Source of the DNA: Leucogyrophana mollusca
Taxonomy: Eukaryota; Basidiomycota; Agaricomycetes; Boletales
Assembly: GCA_021014945.1 (NCBI GenBank)
Contig: MU266573.1
Location: 1-40,594, forward strand
Length of the DNA: 40,594 nucleotides
Reading direction: 5' to 3'
Position 1 is the first letter of the stretch. Every line of letters starts with the position of its first letter. A model generated the notes under the pieces. That model was not told the DNA's origin and made no database searches. It was given only the letters and a program-made list of their open reading frames with translations. Positions 11,337 to 23,895 of the stretch are shown piece after piece. Made by a program: the position numbers and the translations under genes.

Positions 11337-11746
11337 TTATCTTTGCTCCTCTCGATCATTCATCAAAGAAGCGAGCACCCCACTGGCTCTGGTAATTATA
11401 GTCCCATCGCTGGTGATGCAGAACAAAGGGCCCGAATTTACGAAACCTCGGTATCCAGATAATGCCCCGGCCACAATCAAACATGCTTGTGGGCGGCTTA
11501 TTGGTTTGATGAATGGCAGGTAAGTAACAACTGACAACTGTGCCTTGAACCATCACGCAAGAACACCTTGCAATGTACTGCGAGGGCCGGGGATGAATCA
11601 CGCCTGCATAGGACAATTACGGTTGAGAAGTTTGTCAGTGGCAGGGCTATATTACATGGGAACCACGTACGAGGGCCAGCTAGGTCGTTTTCGGGACAGT
11701 CCTTGAAGTAGAAGATATCAGGCGGGGCGTCAGTCATGGTACTCAA
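11337..11746 (-). CDS. small hypothetical protein, possible single-pass membrane protein
   Basis: I do not recognise this gene. A three-exon model (11746-11671, 11603-11567, 11496-11337) closes a frame of 90 residues with regular GT..AG introns. It begins MSTMTDAPPDIFYFKDCPEN, contains a hydrophobic stretch CLIVAGALSGYRGF flanked by a glycine-rich turn, and ends MNDREEQR. It sits 67 bases upstream of UNC93-like copy B on the same strand. The short length means an accidental frame cannot be excluded, though three joined exons without a stop and a protein-like composition argue for a real gene. An alternative start is the second methionine (MTDAPP). Confidence 0.42.
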
Positions 11747-14700
11747 GACGTCGGAAGTGAACTCATAAGATAAAAGCGATGTGATATGTATGTGTAAAAT
11801 ATACCAAGCTGGACGTGGTATGCAAGGAAAACCACACCATCTCTGTCGTCTCTCTTATGTGCGCAAGATTGGCTGTGTTTACACGCAGCTGTGTTGGTCG
11901 GCAGGACGAATATGCATCTTGGCGATTAACTTCCGCGTAAGCGACAAGGCCAGGGTCTAGATAGGACCAGTCAGTCAAAGGTGCACGGTGGACACAAAAT
12001 GGCGGAGGGGAGAGGATAGCAGAGGAGAGAGGAGGAGAGAGGGAGGCGGTGGATAGAGACATACGATAATAAGCATTGGGATACTGCACCTCAACGGCAG
12101 CTGCTCGCCCTCAGCATTCTCGGCTGGACGAAGCGCCTCCCCAAGGCCGGCCGTCTCCTCGTCGCGTTCTTGGATGGAAGGCTAAAGGAAACATTCAACA
12201 GTGACGCCAATGACAAACGTTCAGGAAACGAACCCAAAGTACTCCAGTGTTCTCTTGATCGGCATCACATCGGTCATCACTTATTTGCTATTTGAAAAAT
12301 AGGTGAGCTTGCGGAAAGGATGGCACTACGAGCTTGAATTCTTACCGTTAGCCGTTCGTGCTGGCTGAGCGCGTAACGAGGGTACGGATGGTACCTCAAA
12401 AGGTGCGAAGAACGATAGCTCGGTAGACGCATTTTCTGGCCGAGGCGAGAGCAAAGTACGAAAGAAAAAGAGGGGAAAAGAGGGTCTGGGGAACGGAGTC
12501 GACGCATGAGTGTTAAATACCACAAAAGTCTTATGGCGGAGCGAAAAAAAAAGCATCAGCTAGAACCCTGGATTCCGCGAAACGAATAACACGTTTGAGC
12601 GGGATTTCTTAAGTCGGAAGGCTGGGAGCGAAGCCACCTTGGATGCGGCGGCCAAACAAGTAAATTTGCTTCCGTTTTCGATCGAGACCATATGTCCAGA
12701 TGCATGGTCCCCGTCCTCCCTGTCCTGACAAGCCTCAGGGATATCTCCATCGAATAGTCGCATCGGAGCCACGAGGTGCATGCTGGCCCAACGTACAGGT
12801 AGCCATGTCATTCGGTAGACCAGGAAGGTGTTGTAATTCCGATCATACCAGCAAAGGGCCAAATATGCAACCCAGGGCCATAGTTTCTACGTCTTCGATC
12901 CTTGCATTTCAAGCCTCCTCGAGAACGGATCTGCATCACAGTGAGTACTAATTTGAGATTATATCACCGGAAATCAGTCACTATTCAGAACCGGGAATGC
13001 GCTGACTGAGATGTCACACCACATTCAAGACCACTTTCCTTCCTGGTCACTGATCCTCCTAGCGGTTACCGCCTGCCCGAGATCAGATACCCTCCGTAGT
13101 CCTCGCATCTCCGATTCATCCCGCCACATCCCAGCAGTATATTGTCCTCGTCGAGAGTGCTGGCCTGTGGGGTCGAGCGGCACGTGACCGTCACAGGAAA
13201 AGGCGGGTCACGTCACGCTTAAGCCGCCATCAGGCGCACACGCCAGGCAAGTGCCCAACCACGTTGTAAATCCGTGAGTGGAACTTAGTGTGTGCCCTTC
13301 AAGCCGTCGAGACATCAAAGAATGGCGGTTGTGTGAGTCAAGATTGTCACAGTGACCGCCTCGGGCCTGCCCCTTCTTCAATGGCAACGAGGGGGACAGC
13401 CCGCCAAAAACGGGCACGATGCACAACAATGTGCCACACAACACCATCTGTCCGCATGCCAGAGGCCAAGTTGAGGTGTAATGATGCGCTCACCTTGAGA
13501 GCGATCATCCGCCGCATGATCACCGTCAGTCCCTCGTCCCCCTTCAAACGCGGTGAGCCGGCGAGCCGACCAACGAGCCTGATCAAAACCACTCTGCTAG
13601 CGTGATTGCTGTAGCCATGAGACGGTGATAATCAAGGTGACCGCAGGCCTCATTATTTGACCAACAAATAGGATTTTTCACCCTGCCTTGAATCTTCTGC
13701 CCGATCGGTTGCGCAGTGAAATTGGGTCCTCTATAATGGGGACTGATTCTTCGAGAACAAGACAGCCGGCCGCGAGGTAAAGCTGTTGTGAGCAAATGCC
13801 AGAGGGAGCAGTCCAAGCCAGCATGCATCAACGTCAATGTCGCCTAAGTGCCGACGCAGGTGGTCAGTGGTGTCTCCGTTGTCTGCTGGGGTATTCAGTC
13901 TGCTCTTTGAGGGTCGCGTCCTCAGGTGAATCACAGATATCGTCAACAGCAGGACCAAGGAAATGAAAGGCGAATGTTTGCAGCTGTCTCTTTGTTTGTG
14001 GAGGTCTTCCCGGGGGGACCCTGTCCCGGTTTGCTGGCCACCAGGTGACCAACTCCGCTCGACAAATCTCCAAGACTCCAACCACACCTTCGCCCATCTG
14101 CTCTCCCCCACTACCACAGCCGTACCCGCAAAATTATCGCTGGCCTTCTGGAAAAATAGTTGTCCGTGAATGTCTCCCAGTATTTTTATTCTGCAGACTC
14201 TGTGGCATTCATCATGCTGCCGAGTGAGCTCCATCTCCCTATGAATTTTCTACCGACCAATTTTCACCCGTCACGCGTTCCCATTTTTCGTCTCGATGTC
14301 GCCCCCGCATTTCACAACGAAACCCGATGTCTGTCCCTTTGCTGGGGCTTCCATTGGGTTCAGGTGTCTCCGAGACCCACAGACCTTAGCCATGGCCAAG
14401 CCCCATCCCTGCGTATCTGTTGAGCAATCCTCGATGCTCGCAAGGATGTCTCATTTTTCGACCACCTACTCTTTCCCTTCGATCAATTCGATCATGGGTC
14501 TAGCAGGCTTTACCGCAAGTTCTCGCCGTCCATCACCTCCAGCTACTGGTGACTATTCCGAGTCGAGTTCACAAGCCGTCTGTAATGTCTCTCAAGATGC
14601 ATACCGAGGTGAAGGCGATCTCTTTTCCAAGAATCGGAGAGGGGCTTCACATTCCGTCATAGAGTGCCCGGACAGAAGCGTTCTCACGTCGCTCTTGTCA

Positions 14701-15987
14701 AGTTCGTCGATCTGATGTCTATCAATCCGCTAAACCATCCGGTGCCGTCAGCCGCCCCCGAGATGTAATCTCTCCCTTCCGTCCTTCACTACGCGACCAT
14801 CCACCAAGACTGCGCCCAAAGGTATTCCAAGGATCACGAATGTGTCTGAGGCGATTACCTTCGCGCGAATTCGTGTCTGAGACTCGGAGACAATCTCAAA
14901 TTTGGTCTTCCATGGGCGTCCGCTAGGTGCTATTCCCCCTTACCGTCCTTAATTATGATGACTAGAAAATTGAACAATTGCCCAAACACATGGAAGGCCA
15001 CTGCTCGAATTTTGGCCCTTCGATGAGCACATAAGGCTTAGGACGCTTGGCCAGACCGTTCCCAAAGTCATGCGAATGATTTTGAATGGGTTTCCACGCA
15101 TGCAATGACTTCAGTGGGATTGCGCACCCAAATCTCAGACCAGACCATCCTGGACAGCCCTGCTCAGGATCTCGGCGACGGGCTAGTCAGACGCTTCGAG
15201 GTCTTCTGAGCGTTATCGTCTAAGCTCCACCTGGCGCACTCCGCTCGTAACATGGTTTATTGGGAAATCTTTGACTCGAGCGCTTGAACTCAGCTGATAT
15301 CGTTTCCTCTGAACAACCTCCCGCCGATGTATTGCCGCCCTGTCAGTTGAAGTGCGCTGGAGTCCTGTACACACAAAACATATGACGACAAGCATCCGAC
15401 TTCTGGGCGCGTATATATGTAGGCTTACAGTGGAATGCTCTCCCCCCCACCTCGCTGGTCGAGGGACCCAGGTTATACTCACGGATATATTCATACCCTG
15501 CAGGGAGGCTACAAGCCGGGCCTCTGCGCGATATTGGCAGTGACGACGGTCAGGGGAGAATAGGCGCTGGGTCCCCCGCCGAACCCCGTAATGTGGGCGA
15601 CTCTATTTGACTATACCCTTCACAGACACCAAAAACCGCCAGCGCGCACTGCAAGGATAAGTGGATCTCGCGGTTGGTTTGAAGGATGCGCTAACGATTC
15701 AGTGATACAGCTCAGTAGAGGTTTGTCGGAGGCTGGCGAAACCGACTGCATGCATGTTCGGTTTATTGGTCCTCCTTTACTTTTCCATACTTGCCCCTGC
15801 CAGCTACCAATATATTTTACCACTGTCCTTGTTGTGATCACTGGGCGACACCGCTCTATGAAGGCAGCGCCATCTTTTGGCAAACTGACTAGGGGGGTCA
15901 ATATGAAAGACAAGAGGTCTCACAGTAAATACAAGAATGTGTTTCCGCCGAACCAGTCGCATGTACCTGCTACATTTGACCAACACC
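11747..15987. other. 4.2 kb gene-poor stretch
   Basis: I find no gene here that closes across introns on either strand. The longest frames (14234-13731 minus, 14296-14715 plus, 15591-16151 plus) have random composition and no motif. A weak minus-strand scrap near 12269-12090 reads MTDVMPIKRTLEYFGF, then PSIQERDEETAGLGEALRP across a possible intron, and could be a small gene or relic. No terminal repeats, transposase motifs or reverse-transcriptase motifs were seen by eye. Confidence 0.45.
12001..12052. repeat. purine-rich low-complexity tract
   Basis: A run of G and A bases with almost no pyrimidines on the plus strand, so CT-rich on the minus strand. Pyrimidine-rich tracts are common just upstream of fungal transcription starts, so on the minus strand it could belong to a promoter, but no confident gene follows it. 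Confidence 0.5.
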
Positions 15988-18900
15988 TCAGTGTTTACCG
16001 GCAATGCCGATTCGCTTCCCTCCCCGGCCTTTCTTCGCAGCTTGAGACAACGGAAGGTAAGCATAAGGGTCGACGCCCCCCTTCTTCACGTCACCGCCAG
16101 CTTTCTGCAGTGCGGAAAGACAAGGTCAGCTGGAACAAGTCTCACAAATGATAAACGAACCTTTGCTTTGAACTCGTGACCCAGCTTGACGTCTGACCGC
16201 CGCTTGTTCTTCGTGGTTCCCGATGTAGCATCAGCATCAGCCATCTCGACGTCCCCGTCATCATCTTCGTTTTCCCGTCGCCGCTTCTTCGTGTCCTTGT
16301 TAAACTTGACACGACCATTTGGTCCACGCGTAAAGCCATCCACTGACGTCATACTCTCTCGATACGCACTACCAGCGACATCAGCCGCAGCCTTGCGAGC
16401 GCTGACTTCGATATCCGAATCCGAGTCTTCTTCGTTGATGACCATCTTTCCTGTATCTGTTTCAGTTTTGAAGCGTCCAGCATCTTGGCCAGGCTTCCGG
16501 CGGCGATTAGTTTTCGCATCTATAACACTTCAGTATGGTATACAGTGAGGTGTTGATTGCGGTGGCGTACTTGTCATGCGGGAGGCTGCGCCTTGTAGGA
16601 GGTCCATAGGTTCGTCGTCATCGACACGTAATCGTACTCCGTGTTCAGTGCCTTTCCGTTTGTTCGGAGGTGCAGGTCGCGAGGTGGACTCGTCTTCTTC
16701 ACTATCGTCAAGTTCGCTTTCACTGCCGTATAAGACATCCTCGAAAGCGTCGCCCGTGGCGGCCTTTACGATTGGGGCCTTGCTCTAACATCAGTCCTGG
16801 TAGACCAAAAGGACAGCATGGAGATATACCTCGGCTTCGTCATCGTCTCCATCTTCACGGGCCTTCTTCCTCTTCGCCCTCTCCTTGCGCTTCTTGATGT
16901 TGACCAGCACCTTCGCGGCTTCATCCTCACCAGCACACTGGTACACGTCGTTCCAGCCGAATCGCCGGATCATCCGTTCGAAGATGTGTTTCACTTTGGC
17001 TTTAAAGTGGTTCTTGTGATCATGCGACCATGCCAGGAGCGCGGGCACGAGCTCTTTGAGATGCGGACGCAAAAGCTCGGTGGGGAGCGTGTGTATTGCG
17101 AGCTTGATGTATCCGAGTGTTGACTTGATGATCTCGCGGTTAGCGGAAGATAGGAAGACGAGGAGCGTCGTAAAGATCTCTGTTTGCATCTGAGGCTCGA
17201 TCGTGTCTGTTCGAGTATCTGTCAGTGCGGAGCATAGCGTAAACTCGGTGCTGCTACCTCTGAATTCGAACACGAGGCGTGATATTGCAGTGACAGTTGC
17301 ACTGATCATGTGTGGGGTCGCACCCGCCAACCCTCCAGCGACCATTGTCATATACTCGTTGATACTGGCTTGGGCTGTAGCAGCGTAAGTCAGCTATGCA
17401 CGATTGTGAGACAGACGAGGATATTACCATCCCCTGCGCCGTCTTCGTCCATCCCATCGACCATATTCCTCTTAACAACACCTCCCTCGCTCATCTTCTT
17501 CCCCATCGCGACAATGAGCTCGAAAGACGCCGTCCGTGCCTTCTCAGAAGGCTCTTTCGTTCCCAGAACGGCTTCTGGGATTAGGGACGGAATGACGTGC
17601 ATCGATTCCGAAGGAATCATCGGAATCAGGAGGGAAAGGAGAGAGAACCGATCCTGAAGGGAAGCACAATATAAGCATGCATCGGCAAAGTATTAGGAGG
17701 GAGGATATAAACCTTCTTTGCAGCGGGCGACAAGCCCTCCGCCAGCTGATCCAAACGCTTGAAAGTGGACAACGCATCTATGCTTGCCTTCCCACTGTCA
17801 AGCAGCTTTGCAAGGATTTTGTATCCTCGCTTTTGAACCCCGTTGTCCTTGCTGCACAGAACCTCTTCCGAAAGGCATGTCTCGAAGAGCGAGGAGACGT
17901 CCGCCGCCGACAGGAATGGAAGTAGCAGGATGAGAAGATCCTGGGTCATAGCCGTAACGCTCCCACCTTCGCTGGCATCGTTTCGCTGCACAGGTATATT
18001 CGACGACTTTTGGAGGTTTTGTTTGAACAGCTCGGCTACCTTGCGGTAGGCTTTTGCTATTTCCTGGAAGCTACTCGGCAAAGGGGCATAAAAGCAGTGT
18101 TCTGAGCACGCACCTGCTGTTCTGCTAGCGCCGCCCAAACACTGATGACGTCGCCAACCATACCCCGAGCATCTCTGCCCACGCTTCCGAACACGTTGAA
18201 GAATACGGCAAACCAGCTCTCGACTTGGGTTTTTAAGAAAGCTACATTCTGCGCGGCTTGTTGAGGAGTTATGAATTCGATACTCGACAAGTCTGCTTCC
18301 ATCCCCTCACCCAATTTTGCTGCCAGCGTGACATTTGACTCGACCATGATTTTGAGGCCCTTCAGAACAGGCGGCCGAAGCTCAGGTTGGCCATATAGAA
18401 GTTGCGAGAGTAATTGTGAAAAGGCAGGGGTGAGCGACTGATTAGCGGAGTAAGTCAACTTCACTTCACAAGCTGGCGTATGCACATACGTCTTTCAAGT
18501 CCGGGGGTGAATGGCAATAGCCTGCAAAACCGGTCCAGATTTGTGCCACGAGAACGCTCCAGACCTTGGCCTCTGACTGCCTTCCCTCTGAGTCTGCCTT
18601 CTGCTGAAGATTGAACATGCGTTCACTCAGGGGCACAAAATACGAGAGGAAGTGGCCCAGCGGAGAAGGGTGAGCCTGTGCCAGCATAGGAAGAAGGAAA
18701 GCTCGAGGCTCGTTGCCTGCTTGGCTTGCATGATGGTCAGTCTAATACGCGCACTGGCCCTTGGGGTGCTTACCGGTCGGCAGGCTCGAGGTTCAGAGGA
18801 AGTGTTTGGAGTAACACCGCAGGGCCGACAACCCGCATTGCGGTGGATAGCGTGGCATCTGCACTCTCTTTGTGTTCAAATCCCTTTTGGACCCTCAGCT

Positions 18901-20268
18901 CTGCGATTTTTTGAACCAAAGGCATAAGGAGAACTTCCGCTGCAGTCTGCGACTTTATGCGTATGTGGAGGCCTGATATTAAAGCTGAGATAACGGAAAG
19001 GAGCTCGGGGATGGCACGAGCAAAAGCCAGGGAGTCAAGCGCCTTCGTAGCCTGGGCAATGACGTTTCCAAGCGCGGTTTGTGATTTCCCGTCGCTGCCA
19101 TCTTCTATTGCCGACTTCGCCATAGAAAGCGTTATACAATTTGACAGTGACCCTAGCGAGTCGGCTGCAGCTTTTTGTGTTGATGTGTTACTGGACTCGA
19201 GGAATGACCAAACCGTCTTCCATACTTTGGGGAACTCTGCAGCACATGCCTCAGGATCTGTGTCGTGATAGGCAAGCATTGCATCGCCCAGGAGTCGTAA
19301 CCATGAAGGAGGGAGCGTAGTATCTGATTTTGAAGGGGTAGACGACAATACTGCTCTCAGAACTTCAGGTATCTGGTCGACAGCACTGCTCGGCTCGTCG
19401 CGGGAAGCCGTAGAGAATAGCTCAGAGAGAATGGAATATGCAGATTGAGAGAGATACGGGTTCCCTAGTCTCGGTAGAGTCAGTAGGATTGTCGTAATCG
19501 ATGGTACAGCCTAACAAACTGATTCAGGCCAGGACGGACGGGCACAATTTCACGGCAACTCACGTCAGGGGGGAGGTTTGACAGCACAGGGCGCAAAAAA
19601 GCAAGCAGATGGATGGCAGTCTCGGCAGCGGATGCCCCCGTCGACCCTCCAGTAGATTTCGATTTTGGAAGCGCCCCAGAACTCGCCTGCTGGAGTGCGA
19701 TCTGTACCCATTCTGCTACCCTCTCAGCGTACGGATGGCGGGCGAGCGGGCTGGGTGGGTTTGACAGGACATCTTTCACGATATCTGCTGCCTTCTTGCG
19801 GACCTTTGGTCTGGGGTCCAGACAGAGTTGCAAGATGGATGCAAATGACTGTCGTACGCCTTGCACATCGAGCTGTGATCGATCGATGGAGCGGAACACG
19901 ACGTTATACAGGGCAAGCTGCGATCTCAGCGGGGGTGCGTGGGCAAGAAGGGAAGGGAATAGTGGTGAGGATAATGATAAGAGCGTATTCAGGTTTGCCT
20001 GGATCACTGGTGGTGGAACGAACGGTGCAACCAGAGCAAGCAGGTATAGTTCCGCAGGCAAGACATCGCCGTCTCCAAGCGAAACATCTTTCTTTTGGAT
20101 TGTGCCATCGAGGGTAGTAATCAGAGCAGCAAAGTAAGCGGTGGGTGTCTTGTCAGTATTCCGCTCCTGCAAGATCGACTCGAGAGCCTGCAGCAGATTT
20201 GCGGGTGCTTTTTGGTGTGCGAGAGAAGACGTTGTGTGGGGCCGTATCTTGGCCAGTGCGTCCTCCAT
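15988..20268 (-). CDS. RRP12: Rrp12-like ribosomal RNA processing protein (HEAT repeats, NUC173 family)
   Basis: Rrp12 is a karyopherin-like HEAT-repeat protein needed for maturation and nuclear export of both pre-ribosomal subunits. Eleven exons in transcript order: 20268-19564, 19510-18774, 18724-18490, 18437-18114, 18063-17713, 17653-17428, 17368-17258, 17218-16830, 16784-16571, 16519-16161 and 16104-15988. They close a frame of 1255 residues, close to yeast Rrp12 (about 1230). Features in order: N-terminal MEDALAKIRPH, long alpha-helical HEAT stretches, KVRKKAADIVKDVL, then FKAKVKHIFERMIRRFGW, which is strongly conserved near the end of the helical part. An acidic and lysine-rich tail follows with DDDEPMDLL and KKRRRENEDDDGD, likely nuclear localisation signals. 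The last exon encodes DPYAYLPLSQAAKKGRGGKR, a conserved Rrp12 ending. An upstream in-frame ATG at 20337 is possible, but MEDALAKIR fits the family. It is divergent from the acyltransferase gene. Confidence 0.96.
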
Positions 20269-20507
20269 GGCGATTGGCGCAGACTGAGATGATCTTAAGG
20301 TCTTATCCAGAATACGATCTCCTGGCTGTGAACGCAAGGCTCAAATTTTCGATCGCATTTGGGTGTTCCGCATTTGGACAAGCCCTGGGACGCTCCTTCT
20401 CCGCTCCAGCGCTCCGACGAGCCTTGGCGTGGCTTCGGGTGCAGCTGCGCAAATGACGCTTATGAACTAGCCACGACCATCACGACAAGACAAAGAATAG
20501 TCATAAC
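20269..20507. promoter_or_regulatory. shared intergenic promoter of RRP12 and the acyltransferase gene
   Basis: The 239 bases between two divergent start codons must hold both promoters. No TATA box or clear repeated site is visible. The assignment rests only on geometry. Confidence 0.5.
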
Positions 20508-22700
20508 ATGCCAGAAGGGTCGTCCACGCCGTGGTCCTACCTTCTCATTAGGTACCAGCCCGTCGATTCTTTTGTACACCTTTGAGCTCATCAGTTTGGG
20601 CTAGACTTTTGTTCAAGTTTGTCCTCAAGATATTCTACGGAACCATCGTTGTCGAAAACACGGAATTTATACCAAAGACTGGTCAGCCATGGTTAGTGCA
20701 CCATGTTTGCCACCCGGTTGTGCCGCCTTCTGACATTCCGAACCTACCAGTATTGTGTGTGCAAACCACAGCAATTCCTTGACGGATGCCCTGTGAGCTT
20801 TGTTTCGGATCCATCAATTGATACCAACACCTAACCATGTCCTACCCTCTAGGCTTCTCGCTACTTCAGTCCCTTCGAGGGTACGTCGCAGCTATCACTC
20901 GATTCCCTGAATGACGTCAATTAATGAAAACAACTTAGGCGCGCAACATGCTCCGGCTCACCGCGAAATCCACTCAATTCGGACATCGAACATTCACCAG
21001 CTGGCTTATTGAATCTGCCGGGACAGTACCAATCAAGAGACGAAAAGACTTTGCCGACGGGACTCCCGACAATAGCGAAGCGATGGACAAGCTCATGGAG
21101 GTGCGCAGCCGCGTTTTGTAGGCACTTGGTTGACTGCCTCACATGCCCACCCACAGGCTCTGGAACTCGGCGACGCAATCTGCCTCTTCCCAGAGGGTAT
21201 GAGTCGCTACCACCCGACCATAGCACCTCTAAAGACCGGAGGTTCGTCGACTGTGATCCTCTCGAACCGAAATTCCATTTAACGATGCGCACCCGCAGTC
21301 GCTCGAATTGTCTCCGACGTCCTGACGCGCAACCGTCATAACCCCGATTTCTCAATCTCAATCCTCACGTGTTCCATAACTTACATGTGATGTTGCCCCT
21401 TCCATCCACATGAACCCTGCTGACCGAATCCACAGGCACCGCCAGGTAACCAAGCTTCTCACCTAGCGCTCTCTTGACCTGAAACATGAACCCGTAAACA
21501 GCACTTCCGTTCCGACGTCCTTGTGACCTTCAACCCCCCAATGACGTTTACCCCCAAGGTACTTATTCAACCCACCTCAGTAGTCCAAAAGCCGCCTTGT
21601 TTAATGCGCCTTCTCTTACTCACCGCAGGACAACCCCGAGCTGCTCGCGCCGGTCGACTACAACGAGGTGCGCTCCCTCACCGCGCGGATGCACCAGCAG
21701 ATCAGCGCACGGACGATCGACGCGCCCTCCTGGGACCTCGTACGCTGCGCGAAGCTCGCGACGCGGATATACGTCCCCCTGGGCACACGCATGAGCCTCG
21801 GGGACTACGTCCGCGTCACGCGCACCTTCGTCGAGGCGTTCAAGGCCTCCGAGGACGCGCAGAATAAACTTGGCAATGGCGCCACCCCGGGGGATGACGT
21901 ATCACCCGAGGCCACGAATGAAGACGTCGAGCTCGCGCAGCTGCGGCGCGACCTCAAGGTAGGCCTTCTTTGACGTGTCCGACAATGAACCCCCCCTCAC
22001 TTACCCCGCGCTGCAGAGATACCAGGACCAGCTCGTCCGCTGGGGCATCAAAGATGATCGAATCCGGCGCCCGCTCTCCCGGCGCACGATCCTCACACGG
22101 CTACTCATCCGACTCACCTGGTCCTGCACCCTCCTCCTACTCTCCCTCCCCGGGCTCGCGCTCTGGACGCCCGTCTTCATCACCACCTTCGTCGCTGTGC
22201 ACAACTTCAAGAAGACCGGCCCGATCTGGGACACGTGGGACGAGATCGCGCAGTACAAGCTCGTCTACGGGCTCTTCTCCGGGCTGGGAGTGTGGGCCGC
22301 TGCGGTGCTGCTGACGCTTCCGTTTGCGCCGGTGACGATGGTGCTGGTCCCGGCGCTGATGTGGATGACGTTGCGGTGGCTGGAGGACGCAGTGTCGGCG
22401 TTTAGGGCGTTCACGGCCCTAGTACGGCTGCTGCGGGTGGGGAAGGGGACGCTGGGGAGTATGCGCGCGACGCGCGCTGATCTGCATAGACGCGTGGTGG
22501 GGCTCGCGGTGGGGACGCTGGGGCTGCCGGAGGACCCGGAGACGTATTTCCTGGAAAGCGGCGGGCGGGAGAAGGGACGGGTGAGGAGCCGGTGGGAAAG
22601 TGGTGCGAAGTACTTCTCTGTGCGCCGAAGGAGGAAGAGAGATTGGAATGAGACGCTGAGGCTTTATGATAAGGTGGACTACCCGGAGGAGGGTCAGTGA
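20508..22700 (+). CDS. glycerol-3-phosphate / dihydroxyacetone-phosphate acyltransferase
   Basis: This enzyme acylates glycerol-3-phosphate or DHAP in the ER membrane, the first step of phospholipid and triacylglycerol synthesis, and is related to yeast Gpt2 and Sct1. Eleven exons: 20508-20551, 20605-20691, 20751-20792, 20853-20880, 20939-21100, 21157-21241, 21299-21386, 21436-21445, 21502-21558, 21629-21958 and 22017-22700. They give 538 residues. PlsC-type motifs are NHSNSLTD (His50, Asp56) and FPEGMSRYHPTIAPLKTGVA (residues 132-151). An N-terminal membrane-associated helix (LLFKFVLKIFYGTIVV) and two C-terminal hydrophobic segments (LLLLSLPGLALWTPVFITTF and GVWAAAVLLTLPFAPVTMVL) are present. 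Exon 8 is 10 bases (gcaccgccag) and supplies HRQ within TYMHRQHFRSDVLV, needed to keep the frame. The protein is shorter than the yeast enzymes (about 750), mainly in the tail. The GC-rich 3' half spawns long spurious antisense frames. Confidence 0.91.
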
Positions 22701-23031
22701 AGGTGCGATATATTGCGCGCGTTTCTTGAATACCAAGGCCAATTGGGGCTAATTGCTTGAGGATGTTCATCTACGTTGCTATTTGCTTATTGGTTGCTGA
22801 GCAAGCATTCAGAATAATGATATGACCAGTCGGAATCAAGTGGCATAGAAGTACAAATGGAAAGGGTAGTAACAACAGAAATGGTCCAAGAAGAGAGAAT
22901 GGAATGGAACCGGATATATGGTACATTAATAAAGAAGCTGAAAGGGGGCTCGTGTATTATCTATGTATGATAGGCGGGAACAAATGCCACAAGAGTGGGA
23001 GCGGATAGATTTTGGTCGCAAAGCAGTCCAG
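22701..23031. other. 3' intergenic between convergent genes
   Basis: 331 bases between two stops on opposite strands. AT-rich stretches near 22750-22935 fit overlapping 3' untranslated regions. Nothing else is seen. Confidence 0.5.
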
Positions 23032-23895
23032 TTAACCATGGATAGGGCTGTACGCTCTGTTCCCGGCAGCCCACTTGTAGCCCTTGTCGGCGGAGATACC
23101 GGTGATGATGACACCGAATCCCACTAGAATGCCAACCACCCACGAGATGGCGTTCAAAACATAGCCGACACCTATGAGCGGGTAAGCCGAATGGGTGACC
23201 TCAGGTGAGCACCACGTACCGGGTCTAGCGTGTTCAAAGGCAGGGAAGCGAGCTTTGCGATAGAGCTCGGTAATGATAGCAAACGTCGCCAGCTGGAACA
23301 CAGCTGTGAAGGGGGGTGAGGGTCAGTTGGGGGCTTTCGGCGCGACAGCGTACCGTGCAGCAAGACAAGCCCAGCAACGGCTCTCCAGATTCTCCGTCTT
23401 CTAGAGTGCGTGCTGACGCCTATCAGTAGTGTAATCAATGCAACACCAGCGAACCCGATGCCCAGCTCGGTGAAGTACTGCGCACTCGTCCATGCGGCGC
23501 AGAAAAGGCTGTTCTCATCCTCGCATTTGTCGGACACACGGAGCGGGAAGGCGCGGCACTCGTAGTCGGTGTATTCGAAGCGCCCGCCGTTGCTGGGGCC
23601 GGGGAGGTGGATGACGCGGCGCTCGCAGCGCTGCATGAGGCCGTAGCGAACGGTGACGTCGGCATTTAGGATTTCATATTTTGCGATGAGCCTTAATCGA
23701 ATGCAAGTATGTCAGGCTGGGGTACTTCGTTGAAGATAGTGCTCTCTTGCGAACCAATCCGGGAGACGCGCAGACAATAGGTTCTGTGCAAGTGCGGTTC
23801 AGTATGGCTGGTTTGGGTTGAGAAGGTGGTTCACTTACGATGACGAAGATTGCAAGGACTGCGACGAATGTAAGGACATAGGACGTCTTCCTCAT
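23032..23895 (-). CDS. four-helix membrane protein, function unknown
   Basis: Four exons in transcript order (23895-23839, 23783-23755, 23691-23354, 23303-23032) close a 231-residue frame. The second exon is 29 bases. The layout is helix 1 (SYVLTFVAVLAIFVINLLSA), then a loop of about 80 residues with four or more cysteines (MQRCERR, DYECRAF, SDKCED, LFCAAW), then helix 2 (GIGFAGVALITLLIGV), helix 3 (RAVAGLVLLHAVFQLATFAI) and helix 4 (NAISWVVGILVGFGVIITG), with a short tail. This topology, a large cysteine-bearing first extracellular loop and four helices, resembles claudin, PMP22 or SUR7-type proteins, but I see no signature residue that fixes the family. It likely sits in the plasma membrane. 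An upstream in-frame ATG at 23937 would add a short unconserved leader; MRKTSYVL is the better start because the helix follows at once. Confidence 0.86.

Noticed and set aside
12090..12250. Possible small minus-strand gene MTDVMPIKRTLEYFGF joined to PSIQERDEETAG
   Set aside because: Needs a weak gtttcc donor and no convincing final exon follows, so it is only mentioned within the gene-poor stretch.
19613..20137. 174-codon plus-strand frame
   Set aside because: Antisense to the first RRP12 exon, which has a strong family match; composition is random.
22411..22770. Proline/serine-rich minus-strand open frames of 107-119 codons
   Set aside because: They are antisense to the GC-rich last exon of the acyltransferase, which has clear motifs; GC-rich codon third positions create such shadows.
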